Source: Prevotella sp. (lineage in GTDB: Bacteria > Bacteroidota > Bacteroidia > Bacteroidales > Bacteroidaceae). Taken from it: a stretch of 45,765 nt of DNA. The position numbers and the translations under genes are program-made. Shown here piece after piece: positions 9,098-18,060 of this stretch; the first letter of the stretch is position 1; every line of letters begins with the position of its first letter. The DNA is taken from contig JAEEVT010000007.1 in NCBI GenBank assembly GCA_016291005.1, positions 1-45,765 of the forward strand, read 5' to 3'. The notes below the pieces were generated by a model, which saw nothing but the letters and a program-made list of their open reading frames with translations, was not told where the DNA came from and did not search any database.

Positions 9098-10462
9098 TCA
9101 AAGTGAGAAGATTGATGATTTCTTAAAATAGTTCTCTACCTTCTTCAATTGTTGCTCGTGGCAGAAAACCATCACCGAGTCACCTGCCTCGATCTGCGTG
9201 TTACCATTGACCAGGATGCCCTGCTCCTTACGGACCAAGCCACCAATGGTCACGCCAAAGGGTAAACCGAGTTCCTTGACGGGCTTTTTGGTGACCTTGG
9301 AACCCTCTGCAGCTACAAACTCAGCCACGTCGGAGTCGACAAGCATCAAGGAACGTACGTTGCTGACATCGGCATCCAGCATCATCTGATAGATGTGGCT
9401 GGCGGCCAGCGTCTTCTTGTTGATGATGGTACCAATGTCCAAGCTCTCGGCCATCTCCACATAATCGAGGTTTTCCACCATCGCCACCGTCTTGCGGACA
9501 CCTAAGCGTTTGGCCGTCAGACAAGCCAGGATGTTGGTTTCGGCATTGCCAGTCAGGGCTACAAAGGCCTGCGTGTTCTGGATGCCTTCGTCCTGCAAGA
9601 GACCAATGTCTCGTCCGTCACCATGAATAATCATCACGTCCAAGTCGGAGAGTTTCTCGTTGAGTCGTTCGCAACGTGCAGCATCCTGCTCGATAATCTT
9701 TAGGTTCATGTAGTCAGGAACTATCTTGGCCACACGGACGGCAGTACGTCCGCCACCCATGATGATGACGTTCTTGACATCGGCATAATGCTCCTTGCCG
9801 GAAATCTGACGAATATAGGGGATGTACTCACGGGTGGTCATGAAGTAGGCCAGGTCGTTGACGTGCAGTTCGTCGTTACCACCAGGAACCAACGTTTCCC
9901 CATGACGCTTGATAGCCACAATAAGATACGGGTCTTCCGGACCGCAAAGCGTACGTAGGGGTTTGTTCAATATCTCACAGGTTTCGCGTAACTTGATACC
10001 CAGCATGACGAGGGCTCCACCGTGCACGTCCCAACGCTGACGGGCCCACGACATTTTCAGTCCGTTGGTGATGTCAACGGCAGCCAACACCTCTGGGAAG
10101 ATGAGCGAGTTGATGCCCATCTTTACGAAGAATTCCTTGCGTGCAGGGTCGAGATATTCGAAGTTGTCGATGCGCGCAACAGTCTTCTTCGCCCCTAAGG
10201 CATGAGCTAACATGCAGGCGGTCATATTGCGACTCTCGTCAGGAGTCACACCGACAAAGAGGTCGGCATGTTCCACATCAGCATCCTTGAGCGTCGTGAT
10301 GCTGGTGGGGCGGCCTTGTAACGTCATGATGTCATATCGACTGTCGAGGTCGCCCAGACGGTTTGGGTCTTCGTCTATCAGCACGCAGTCCTGATGGTCG
10401 CGTGACAGCAGTTTCGACAGGTGAGTACCCACGGCACCTGCACCGGCTATGATGATCTTCAT
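9098..10462 (-). CDS. trkA: Trk system potassium transporter TrkA
   Basis: MKIIIAGAGAVGTHLSKLLSRDHQDCVLIDED; duplicated TrkA-N Rossmann domains. Confidence 0.93.
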   Translation of the reverse strand: MKIIIAGAGAVGTHLSKLLSRDHQDCVLIDEDPNRLGDLDSRYDIMTLQGRPTSITTLKDADVEHADLFVGVTPDESRNMTACMLAHALGAKKTVARIDNFEYLDPARKEFFVKMGINSLIFPEVLAAVDITNGLKMSWARQRWDVHGGALVMLGIKLRETCEILNKPLRTLCGPEDPYLIVAIKRHGETLVPGGNDELHVNDLAYFMTTREYIPYIRQISGKEHYADVKNVIIMGGGRTAVRVAKIVPDYMNLKIIEQDAARCERLNEKLSDLDVMIIHGDGRDIGLLQDEGIQNTQAFVALTGNAETNILACLTAKRLGVRKTVAMVENLDYVEMAESLDIGTIINKKTLAASHIYQMMLDADVSNVRSLMLVDSDVAEFVAAEGSKVTKKPVKELGLPFGVTIGGLVRKEQGILVNGNTQIEAGDSVMVFCHEQQLKKVENYFKKSSIFSL

Positions 10463-10469
10463 TGCACCT

Positions 10470-10535
10470 CTTAATTCTAAACTCTAAATTATTGATTGCC
10501 GCAGGCAACAACTCTTATTCCTAACTCTTAATTCC
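10470..10535. repeat. TTAATTC-type spacer with hairpin core TTGCC-GCA-GGCAA
   Basis: hairpin 10496-10508 flanked by cttaattctaaactctaa / aactcttattcctaactcttaattcc. Confidence 0.6.
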
Positions 10536-12422
10536 ATATTCCGCAAGGATTGCCTTTTTGATGCTTTCCTTGTCGATGCCGACGATGGCACGAAGTTCGC
10601 TGACCTTGCCGTGCTCCACAAAGGCATCAGGCAGACCCAGCCGATGGATAGTGGGCTGATAGCCGTGGTCGCTCATCCACTCTAAGACAGCAGAGCCCAT
10701 ACCACCTTTACGCACACCATCCTCGATGGTAATCACCTTCTGGAACTTACGTCCTATCTCATGCAGCATGTCTTCGTCCAACGGTTTCAGGAAGCGCAGG
10801 TCGTAGTGGGCTACGGACTTGTTTGTCACGATGTCATCGCGACTTGCTGAACACTCGTCGATGGCCTCGGCGGCTGTGGAGCCGATGGGGCCTATGGTGA
10901 TGACGGCCACATCGTTGCCGTCGCGCAACTTACGTCCCTTGCCGACAGGAACTTTCTCCAACGGACAATGCCAGTCGACTAAAGACCCACAGCCGCGAGG
11001 ATAACGGATGACGAAAGGTCCCATGTCGGGCAGCTGTGCCGTGTACATCAGTCGGCGCAGTTCATGTTCGTCCATCGGCGAGGCTATGGTGAGGTTGGGA
11101 ATGGGGCGCAGGGCTGCCATATCGAAAGCACCATGATGTGTCGGACCGTCTTCTCCGACCAGTCCGGCACGATCCAGACAGATGACGACATTGAGTTTGA
11201 GGATAGCCACATCGTGGATGATGTTGTCGTAAGAGCGCTGGGCAAAGGCACTATAAATATTACAGAAAGGAAGCAGTCCCTCTTTGGCCATACCGCCCGA
11301 GAAGGTTACGGCATGTCCCTCGGCAATGCCAACGTCGAAGGTGCGCTCTGGCATCTCCTTCATCATGATATTCAAGGAACAGCCTGTAGGCATAGCGGGG
11401 GTAACACCGACTATCTTTGGATTCTCGCGGGCCAGTTCCAACAATGTCTCGCCGAAGACATCCTGGAAACGTGGTGGCGTATTACTGGTGTCCTTGATGA
11501 TACGCTCACCTGTTTCGGCATCGAACTTACCTGGGGCGTGCCAAACCGTCACATCCTTCTCGGCAGGAGCATAGCCGTGACCCTTCTGCGTATGCAGATG
11601 CAACAGTTTGGGACCTTTCATGTCCTTCAACTGGCGCAGGATACGTACCAACTCCTTCACGTCGTGACCCTTGAAAGGTCCAAAGTAACGGATGTCCATA
11701 CCCTCGAAAACGTTCTGCTGGTGCGAGATGGCCGACTTCAAGGCGTTGGTCAGACGGATGAGTCCACGACGGCGGTCGTCCTCCATCAGGCCAATCTTAT
11801 GCAGCCAGCGCGTCACCTTGAAGCGCAGGGCGTTATAGGTCTCGTTGGTGTTCAGCGAGAGCAGGTACTCCTGCATACCCCCCACAGCCCTGTCGATGGA
11901 CATGTTGTTATCGTTCAGGATGATAAGCATGTCGTTATCCGTCGACGACACGTTGTTCAAACCTTCAAAAGCCAGACCGCCGGACATGGCACCGTCGCCG
12001 ATGACGGCAACCACTTTACGGTGGTTGTCTTTGTTGGCTACTGCCATTCCAAGGGCGGCAGAGATGCTGTTGGAGGCGTGACCGCACATGAAGCTGTCGT
12101 ACTCGCTCTCCTCTGGTGACGGGAAAGGCCTCAAGCCTCCTAACTTGCGGTTGGTACAGAACTTCTCCCGACGACCTGTCAGGATCTTGTGTCCATAAGC
12201 CTGATGGCCTACATCCCAGACGATACGGTCGTCAGGGGTGTTGTAGACATAATGTAACGCCACCGTCAATTCAACAGCGCCGAGACTGGAAGCCAGGTGT
12301 CCAGGATTAACCGAAAGTTCCTGCACGATGACTTCGCGCAACTCCCTACACAGCTCAGGTAACTCGTCGACAGTAAGTTTCCTGAGGTCTTCAGGATATC
12401 TGATATCTTTTAGTAATTCCAC
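10521..12422 (-). CDS. dxs: 1-deoxy-D-xylulose-5-phosphate synthase
   Basis: 633 aa; [19 protein letters not shown]...[16 protein letters not shown]...[16 protein letters not shown]. Confidence 0.96.
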   Translation of the reverse strand: MELLKDIRYPEDLRKLTVDELPELCRELREVIVQELSVNPGHLASSLGAVELTVALHYVYNTPDDRIVWDVGHQAYGHKILTGRREKFCTNRKLGGLRPFPSPEESEYDSFMCGHASNSISAALGMAVANKDNHRKVVAVIGDGAMSGGLAFEGLNNVSSTDNDMLIILNDNNMSIDRAVGGMQEYLLSLNTNETYNALRFKVTRWLHKIGLMEDDRRRGLIRLTNALKSAISHQQNVFEGMDIRYFGPFKGHDVKELVRILRQLKDMKGPKLLHLHTQKGHGYAPAEKDVTVWHAPGKFDAETGERIIKDTSNTPPRFQDVFGETLLELARENPKIVGVTPAMPTGCSLNIMMKEMPERTFDVGIAEGHAVTFSGGMAKEGLLPFCNIYSAFAQRSYDNIIHDVAILKLNVVICLDRAGLVGEDGPTHHGAFDMAALRPIPNLTIASPMDEHELRRLMYTAQLPDMGPFVIRYPRGCGSLVDWHCPLEKVPVGKGRKLRDGNDVAVITIGPIGSTAAEAIDECSASRDDIVTNKSVAHYDLRFLKPLDEDMLHEIGRKFQKVITIEDGVRKGGMGSAVLEWMSDHGYQPTIHRLGLPDAFVEHGKVSELRAIVGIDKESIKKAILAEYGIKS

Positions 12423-12444
12423 TATTTTATTGTCTATGACGCTG

Positions 12445-12452
12445 CAAAGATA
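12445..12452 (-). promoter_or_regulatory. Bacteroidetes -7 box (TATCTTTG) for dxs gene run
   Basis: CAAAGATA on + strand upstream of dxs. Confidence 0.65.
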
Positions 12453-12515
12453 CGAAAACTAAAGGTATTTGCAAAATAAAAACCAAAAATCCTTGCATTT
12501 TACATAAATTCTTCA

Positions 12516-12523
12516 TATTTTTG
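12516..12523 (+). promoter_or_regulatory. Bacteroidetes -7 box (TATTTTTG) for lipoate ligase-gcv operon
   Basis: TATTTTTG 21 nt upstream of ATG at 12545. Confidence 0.55.
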
Positions 12524-12544
12524 CAAGGCAATAGCATAAAACCG

Positions 12545-13516
12545 ATGACACATATCACTTTGCCTACCGATGAGGCAAGACCTTTATCCTTCTATCTGGC
12601 TATGGAGGAATATGTCGCCCGCTGCATGACAGTCCCAGACTGTTTTATGATGTGGCAGGTGAAGCCAAGTGTCATCTTCGGAAGGAACCAGCTGATTGAG
12701 AACGAGGTTAATCTGGACTTCTGCCGTTCGCACGACATCTCCATCTACCGCCGCAAGAGCGGTGGCGGGTGTGTCTATGCAGACATGTCGAACGTCATGT
12801 TCTCCTATATCACCAGTGAAGAGCAAGTCGGGTTTACCTTTAACCGCTACATCACGATGATTGTCAATATGTTACGCCGTCTGGGTGTCGATGCTTCAGC
12901 CTCAGGGCGTAACGACGTGATGATAGGCGACCGCAAAGTGTCAGGCAATGCTTTCTATAAGATTCCAGGACGTAGCATTGTTCACGGTACGATGCTTTAC
13001 GACACAAACCTTATTAATATGGTCGGCAGCATCACTCCGTCCGGAACAAAACTGTTGTCGAAGGGCATCTTGAGTGTGCGCCAGCGCATTGCCTTGCTGA
13101 AGGACTATACCGACCTGTCGTTAGACGAGTTCAAGGCTTTTGCCCTCAAGACCATCTGCGACGAGGAGCATGTGTTGACGGAGAAAGACATCAAGTGTAT
13201 CAAAGAGATAGAAAAGGAGTATGACTCGGATGCCTTTATCTTTGGCAAGAACCCCCGCTATACACTTGTGAAGCAGCGCCGCATTGAAGGTGTGGGCGAG
13301 CTGGAAGTGCGTCTCGAACTGAAAAACGGTATCATCAAGGACGTAAACCTCATGGGGGACTACTTCCCAATAGGCGATGTGGATGGTCAGCTGCTTCAAA
13401 AACTTAGGGGTGTTCCTTTGGAACATTGTGCCCTGAGCCGAGCACTCCCATACCGCATCGACGACGTCATCCGGAATCTAGTAAAAGAAGACTTTATTTC
13501 ATTACTTATAGAATAA
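12545..13516 (+). CDS. lplA: lipoate-protein ligase A
   Basis: VIFGRNQLIENEVNLDFCRSHDISIYRRKSGGGCVYADMSNVMFSYI...GRNDVMIGDRKVSGNAFY; start at internal Met. Confidence 0.9.
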   Translation: MTHITLPTDEARPLSFYLAMEEYVARCMTVPDCFMMWQVKPSVIFGRNQLIENEVNLDFCRSHDISIYRRKSGGGCVYADMSNVMFSYITSEEQVGFTFNRYITMIVNMLRRLGVDASASGRNDVMIGDRKVSGNAFYKIPGRSIVHGTMLYDTNLINMVGSITPSGTKLLSKGILSVRQRIALLKDYTDLSLDEFKAFALKTICDEEHVLTEKDIKCIKEIEKEYDSDAFIFGKNPRYTLVKQRRIEGVGELEVRLELKNGIIKDVNLMGDYFPIGDVDGQLLQKLRGVPLEHCALSRALPYRIDDVIRNLVKEDFISLLIE

Positions 13517-13530
13517 AACTTATCTGTTTT

Positions 13531-14631
13531 ATGGAAAACAAAAGAACCTGTCTTTATGACAAACATGTTGCCTTAGGGGCGCTTATCTCACCTTTCGGCG
13601 GTTTCGACATGCCTATACAGTATAGTGGTATTGTCGACGAGCATCTGGCCGTTCGTCAGGCATGTGGCGTTTTCGACGTCAGCCACATGGGCGAGGTACT
13701 TGTCAGCGGTCCTGAGGCTGAACGGTATGTGAATCACATCTTTACCAACGACGTTACGAAGGTTGCCAACGGTAAGATACTCTATGGCATGATGTGCTAC
13801 GAGGACGGTGGTGTGGTGGACGACCTATTAATATATAAGGTGGCGGCTGACCGTTACTTCCTGGTCATCAATGCGTCCAATATCGATAAGGACTGGGCCT
13901 GGATACAAGAGCAGGCCAAAGGCTATGACGTCACGCTGGAACACCAAAGCGAACAGTATGGTGAACTGGCCGTACAGGGGCCTGAGGCAGAGCGGGTGAT
14001 GGAAGAGGTGCTCCAAATTCCCTGCCAGGAACTGACTTTCTATACCTTTAAGGGCATGAAGCTTCCAGAGGCGGAGGGCGTAGTTATCGTCAGCCGCACA
14101 GGCTATACGGGTGAGGACGGCTTTGAGATTTATGCCACTCCTGGATATATCAACGACTGTTGGGACAAACTGATAGCCAGCGGATGCTGCAAGCCTTGTG
14201 GACTGGGCTGTCGCGACACCCTGCGTTTTGAGGTGGGACTACCGCTCTATGGCGATGAGTTGTCTGAAGAGATCACACCCGTGATGGCAGGTCTGAGCAT
14301 GTTTGTGAGACTCGACAAGGAGGAGTTTATAGGCAAAGAAGCTTTAGCGCGCCAAAAGGCCGAAGGTCCCAGCCGCAAACTCGTCGGCATCGAGTTGGCA
14401 GACAAAGCCATTCCTCGTCACGGATATACCGTCCTGAAGGATGGTGAAGCCATTGGCGAAGTGACCACAGGCTACCACACCATTTCTACTGACAAGAGCG
14501 TCTGTATGGCTCTTATCGACGCCCAGTATGCCACTTTAGGGACGGAGGTCGAGATACAGATTCGCAAGAAGGTGTTCCCAGGGAAAGTGGTGAAAAAGCA
14601 ATTCTATAACAAAAACTACAAGAAAGATTAA
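13531..14631 (+). CDS. gcvT: glycine cleavage system aminomethyltransferase (T protein)
   Basis: MENKRTCLYDKHVALGALISPFGGFDMPIQYSGIVDEHLAVR; start at 13531. Confidence 0.95.
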   Translation: MENKRTCLYDKHVALGALISPFGGFDMPIQYSGIVDEHLAVRQACGVFDVSHMGEVLVSGPEAERYVNHIFTNDVTKVANGKILYGMMCYEDGGVVDDLLIYKVAADRYFLVINASNIDKDWAWIQEQAKGYDVTLEHQSEQYGELAVQGPEAERVMEEVLQIPCQELTFYTFKGMKLPEAEGVVIVSRTGYTGEDGFEIYATPGYINDCWDKLIASGCCKPCGLGCRDTLRFEVGLPLYGDELSEEITPVMAGLSMFVRLDKEEFIGKEALARQKAEGPSRKLVGIELADKAIPRHGYTVLKDGEAIGEVTTGYHTISTDKSVCMALIDAQYATLGTEVEIQIRKKVFPGKVVKKQFYNKNYKKD

Positions 14632-14678
14632 AGATTTAAGATTAAAGACTAAAATTTAATATTTAATTGAGAAGGATT

Positions 14679-15059
14679 ATGGCAAAAGTAATTGAAGGAC
14701 TCTACTATTCTGAGTCGCATGAGTTTGTACGTGTAGAAGGTGACTTTGGTTTTATCGGCATTACCGACTATGCCCAGAATGCGTTAGGTAATGTGGTGTA
14801 TGTCGACGTGCCTGAGGTGGACGACGAAGTGTCTGCTGGCGAGGAGTTTGGCGCCGTAGAGAGCGTCAAAGCAGCTTCCGACCTGATATCGCCTGTAACG
14901 GGTGTCGTCGTCGAGGTGAATGAAAGCCTTGAGGACGAGCCAGAACGCATCAATGCCGACGCCTATGAGAACTGGATCATCAAGGTCTCGCTGGCTGACA
15001 AATCGGAACTCGATAACCTCATGGACGCGAAAGCATACGCTGCTTTCTGCGAGAAATAA
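14679..15059 (+). CDS. gcvH: glycine cleavage system H protein
   Basis: MAKVIEGLYYSESHEFVRVEGDFGFIGITDYAQNALGNVVYVDVPEVDDEV...GAVESVKAASDL (lipoyl Lys). Confidence 0.96.
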   Translation: MAKVIEGLYYSESHEFVRVEGDFGFIGITDYAQNALGNVVYVDVPEVDDEVSAGEEFGAVESVKAASDLISPVTGVVVEVNESLEDEPERINADAYENWIIKVSLADKSELDNLMDAKAYAAFCEK

Positions 15060-15115
15060 TTCTTAATTCCTCATCGCGAAGCGATAACTCAATATTTAAC
15101 ATTCAACATTCTTAA
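15060..15115. repeat. TTAATTC-type spacer with hairpin core ATCGC-GAA-GCGAT
   Basis: hairpin 15073-15085 between ttcttaattcctc and aactcaatatttaacattcaacattc. Confidence 0.6.
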
Positions 15116-16459
15116 ATGTACAAATACTTTCCCCATACTGAGGACGACTTGCAGGCGATGTTGGACAAAGTGGGTGTCGATTCCCTTGATGCCTTGTTCT
15201 CCGACATCCCTGAAGCCATCCGCTTCCGCAGGGACTACCAACTGCCAGAGGCGATGAGCGAACTGGAACTACGGAAGTTCTTCCAGTCTATGACCAGCTT
15301 CACGCTCAACACACCGCTGACGGTATTCGCTGGCGCAGGCATCTACGACCACTATGCTCCATCGATAGTACAGAACCTCATCCAGCGCTCTGAGTTCCTG
15401 ACCAGCTACACGCCCTATCAGGCAGAAATCTCGCAGGGTACGCTGCACTACATCTTTGAATACCAGTCGATGATGGCCGAACTGACAGGTATGGACATCT
15501 CCAATGCCTCGATGTACGATGGTGCTACAGCTACTGCAGAAGCCGTCATGATGGCTTTTGCCAATGCCAAGAAGGCCGATACGGTATTGCTTAGCAGTAC
15601 ACTTGACCCCAAAGTGCGCCAGGTGGTGGAGACCTATGCCCACTATCACGGCATTAAGATCGAGCTGATTGCTGAGGAGAATGGCGTCGTCAACCTCTCA
15701 ACGCTCAACGCCCAACTCTCCACGCTCCAGAGTGTGGCTGGTGTCGTGGTGCAGTCGCCCAACTACTACGGCATCGTAGAGGACTATACTGGTTTTGCCG
15801 ATGCCGTCCATGAGGCGAAGGCGCTCTTCATCGTCAACAGCGTCGCTTTCGACCTCGCCGTACTGAAGACCCCTGCCGAATGGGGTGCCGACATTGCCGT
15901 AGGCGATGGCCAGTCGTTGGGTATTCCCATGAACTTTGGTGGTCCTGGCGTGGGCTATATGTGCTGTACTGAGAAGCTGATTCGCAAACTACCTGGCCGC
16001 ATTGTCGGAATGACGCGCGACAATCGAGGTCAGCGTGCCTTCGTCCTGACGCTACAGGCCCGCGAACAGCATATCCGTCGTCAGAAGGCGACGTCGAACA
16101 TCTGTTCCAACCAGAGCCTGATGGCGCTCTATGTCACTATCTATCTTGCCGTAATGGGTCGTCAGGGTCTGCGCGAAGCTGCTGAACTGTCATACGGCGG
16201 AGCCCACTACCTCTGCGAGGAACTTGTGAAGACGGGCTACTTCCAGTTGAAGTACGACCAGCCTTTCTTCAACGAGTTCTGCGTCACCTACGACGGCGAC
16301 ATCGACGTGCTACAGGCCGAATGTGCCGATGCAGGCTTTATGGCAGGTGTTAAGGTTGACGACCACACGCTGATGTTTGCCGTTACTGAGCAGCGCAGTC
16401 GTGACGAGATAGACGAACTGGTGGATGTCATTAAACAAATCAGGGAGGGCCAAGAATAA
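15116..16459 (+). CDS. gcvPA: glycine dehydrogenase (decarboxylating) subunit 1
   Basis: MYKYFPHTEDDLQAML...MSNASMYDGATATAEA-type motif; split P-protein. Confidence 0.94.
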   Translation: MYKYFPHTEDDLQAMLDKVGVDSLDALFSDIPEAIRFRRDYQLPEAMSELELRKFFQSMTSFTLNTPLTVFAGAGIYDHYAPSIVQNLIQRSEFLTSYTPYQAEISQGTLHYIFEYQSMMAELTGMDISNASMYDGATATAEAVMMAFANAKKADTVLLSSTLDPKVRQVVETYAHYHGIKIELIAEENGVVNLSTLNAQLSTLQSVAGVVVQSPNYYGIVEDYTGFADAVHEAKALFIVNSVAFDLAVLKTPAEWGADIAVGDGQSLGIPMNFGGPGVGYMCCTEKLIRKLPGRIVGMTRDNRGQRAFVLTLQAREQHIRRQKATSNICSNQSLMALYVTIYLAVMGRQGLREAAELSYGGAHYLCEELVKTGYFQLKYDQPFFNEFCVTYDGDIDVLQAECADAGFMAGVKVDDHTLMFAVTEQRSRDEIDELVDVIKQIREGQE

Positions 16460-18036
16460 TGAATAATAGACTATATGGAAATCTGATCTTCGAACTGTCG
16501 AAGAGTGGTCGCAAGGGCTATTCGCTGCCTGCCAACACGTATGACCACACAACAGGCGAACTGCCTGCCGGATTGCTGCGCCAGGAGGAGGCGCAGTTGC
16601 CTGAGTGTGACGAGATGACGGTAGTGCGCCACTATACCAATCTGAGCCACAACAACTTTGGCGTCAACGACGGCTTCTACCCGTTGGGGTCGTGCACTAT
16701 GAAGTACAACCCCATCATCAACGAGGAACTGTCAGCCCTGCCTGAGTTCACACAGCTGCATCCCCTACAGCCCGTCGAGACGTGCCAGCATGCCTTGGGA
16801 CTCTATTATCATCTGCAACAGACGTTGGCCGAACTGACGGGATTGAGTGAGTTTACGCTGAATCCCTGTGCTGGTGCTCACGGCGAACTGACGGGACTCA
16901 TGATTATCCGAGCCTACCACGAGAGTCGTGGCGAACAACAACGCACCAAAGTGCTCATCCCCGATTCGGCTCACGGCACTAATCCTGCCTCAGCAGCCGT
17001 CTGCGGACTGGAGGTGGTCGAGGTGAAGAGCCTACCTAACGGTCAGGTTGATGTAGAAGACCTCAAGCGACTGGTTGCTGAATGTGGAGAGAGTGTCGCC
17101 GCTATGATGATGACCAACCCTAACACGCTGGGCATCTTCGAGCAGGCCATCCCAGAGATTACGACACTCATCCACGACTGTGGCGGTCTGATGTATTACG
17201 ACGGTGCCAACCTGAATCCGATGCTGGGCGTCTGTCGTCCTGGTGATATGGGCTTCGACGTGATGCACATCAACCTGCACAAAACCTTCTCGACGCCTCA
17301 TGGAGGAGGAGGACCAGGTAGCGGTCCCGTTGGTGTGCGCAAAGGGCTGGAGTCCTTCCTGCCAACACCTCGTGTGGTAATCAACGATGAGGGGCTCTTC
17401 GACATCCAGCGCGACGCTGTGTTTCATTCCGCCAACGATGCCTCGTCCGCGGTTGGCGGTTTTCCCGCCGATGCCATCCAGTCACACTCCTTGGGAAGCA
17501 TTGGCGCCTTCTTGGGCAACTACGGCGTGATGATTAAAGCGTACGTCTATATCCTCTCCTTAGGTCGCGAGAACATGAAGATGGTTGGTCCTTTAGCCAC
17601 CCTGAATGCCAATTATATCAAGGAGTCGCTGAAGGACGTCTATGAACTGCCCATCGAGGGGCTTTGCAAACATGAGTTTGTCTTCGACGGTCTCAAGGAC
17701 AAGAGTACGGGCGTTACCACGATGGACGTTGCCAAGCGCCTGTTAGACTACGGCTACCACGCTCCCACCATCTATTTCCCGTTGCTGTTCCACGAGAGCC
17801 TCATGATAGAACCTACGGAAAACGAGTCGAAGGACACCATCGACGGCTTCATCGACGTCATGCGAAAGATTGCGGACGAGGCGAAGACTGACCCAGAACT
17901 GGTGAAGTCGGCTCCGCATACGACGCCCATCGGACGTGTCGATGACGTGCTTGCCGCCAAGCATCCGGTCACGACGTTCCGTCAAATGAAGAATGAGGAT
18001 TGCAACGCCACACTCGGCTCTGGCCGAGAATGTTGA
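16459..18036 (+). CDS. gcvPB: glycine dehydrogenase (decarboxylating) subunit 2
   Basis: GFYPLGSCTMKYNP, INLHKTFSTPHGGGGPGSGPVGV; carries apparent insertions (see findings). Confidence 0.94.
   Translation: MNNRLYGNLIFELSKSGRKGYSLPANTYDHTTGELPAGLLRQEEAQLPECDEMTVVRHYTNLSHNNFGVNDGFYPLGSCTMKYNPIINEELSALPEFTQLHPLQPVETCQHALGLYYHLQQTLAELTGLSEFTLNPCAGAHGELTGLMIIRAYHESRGEQQRTKVLIPDSAHGTNPASAAVCGLEVVEVKSLPNGQVDVEDLKRLVAECGESVAAMMMTNPNTLGIFEQAIPEITTLIHDCGGLMYYDGANLNPMLGVCRPGDMGFDVMHINLHKTFSTPHGGGGPGSGPVGVRKGLESFLPTPRVVINDEGLFDIQRDAVFHSANDASSAVGGFPADAIQSHSLGSIGAFLGNYGVMIKAYVYILSLGRENMKMVGPLATLNANYIKESLKDVYELPIEGLCKHEFVFDGLKDKSTGVTTMDVAKRLLDYGYHAPTIYFPLLFHESLMIEPTENESKDTIDGFIDVMRKIADEAKTDPELVKSAPHTTPIGRVDDVLAAKHPVTTFRQMKNEDCNATLGSGREC
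17429..17473 (+). repeat. in-frame palindromic element inside gcvPB
   Basis: CCGCCAAC (17429-17436)/GTTGGCGG (17452-17459) plus core GGCGGTTTTCCCGCC (17455-17469). Confidence 0.6.
17997..18028 (+). repeat. GGATTGCAACGCCACACTC repeat followed by hairpin CTCGGC-TCTG-GCCGAG
   Basis: 19-nt exact match to 26394-26412, both followed by a palindrome. Confidence 0.75.
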
Positions 18037-18060
18037 ATGAGGAATGTTGAATGAGGAATT

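Noticed and set aside
11064-12119. 351-aa plus-strand ORF opposite dxs
   Set aside because: Shadow ORF antisense to a clearly conserved dxs; no recognisable family and similar shadows lie opposite other GC-rich genes.
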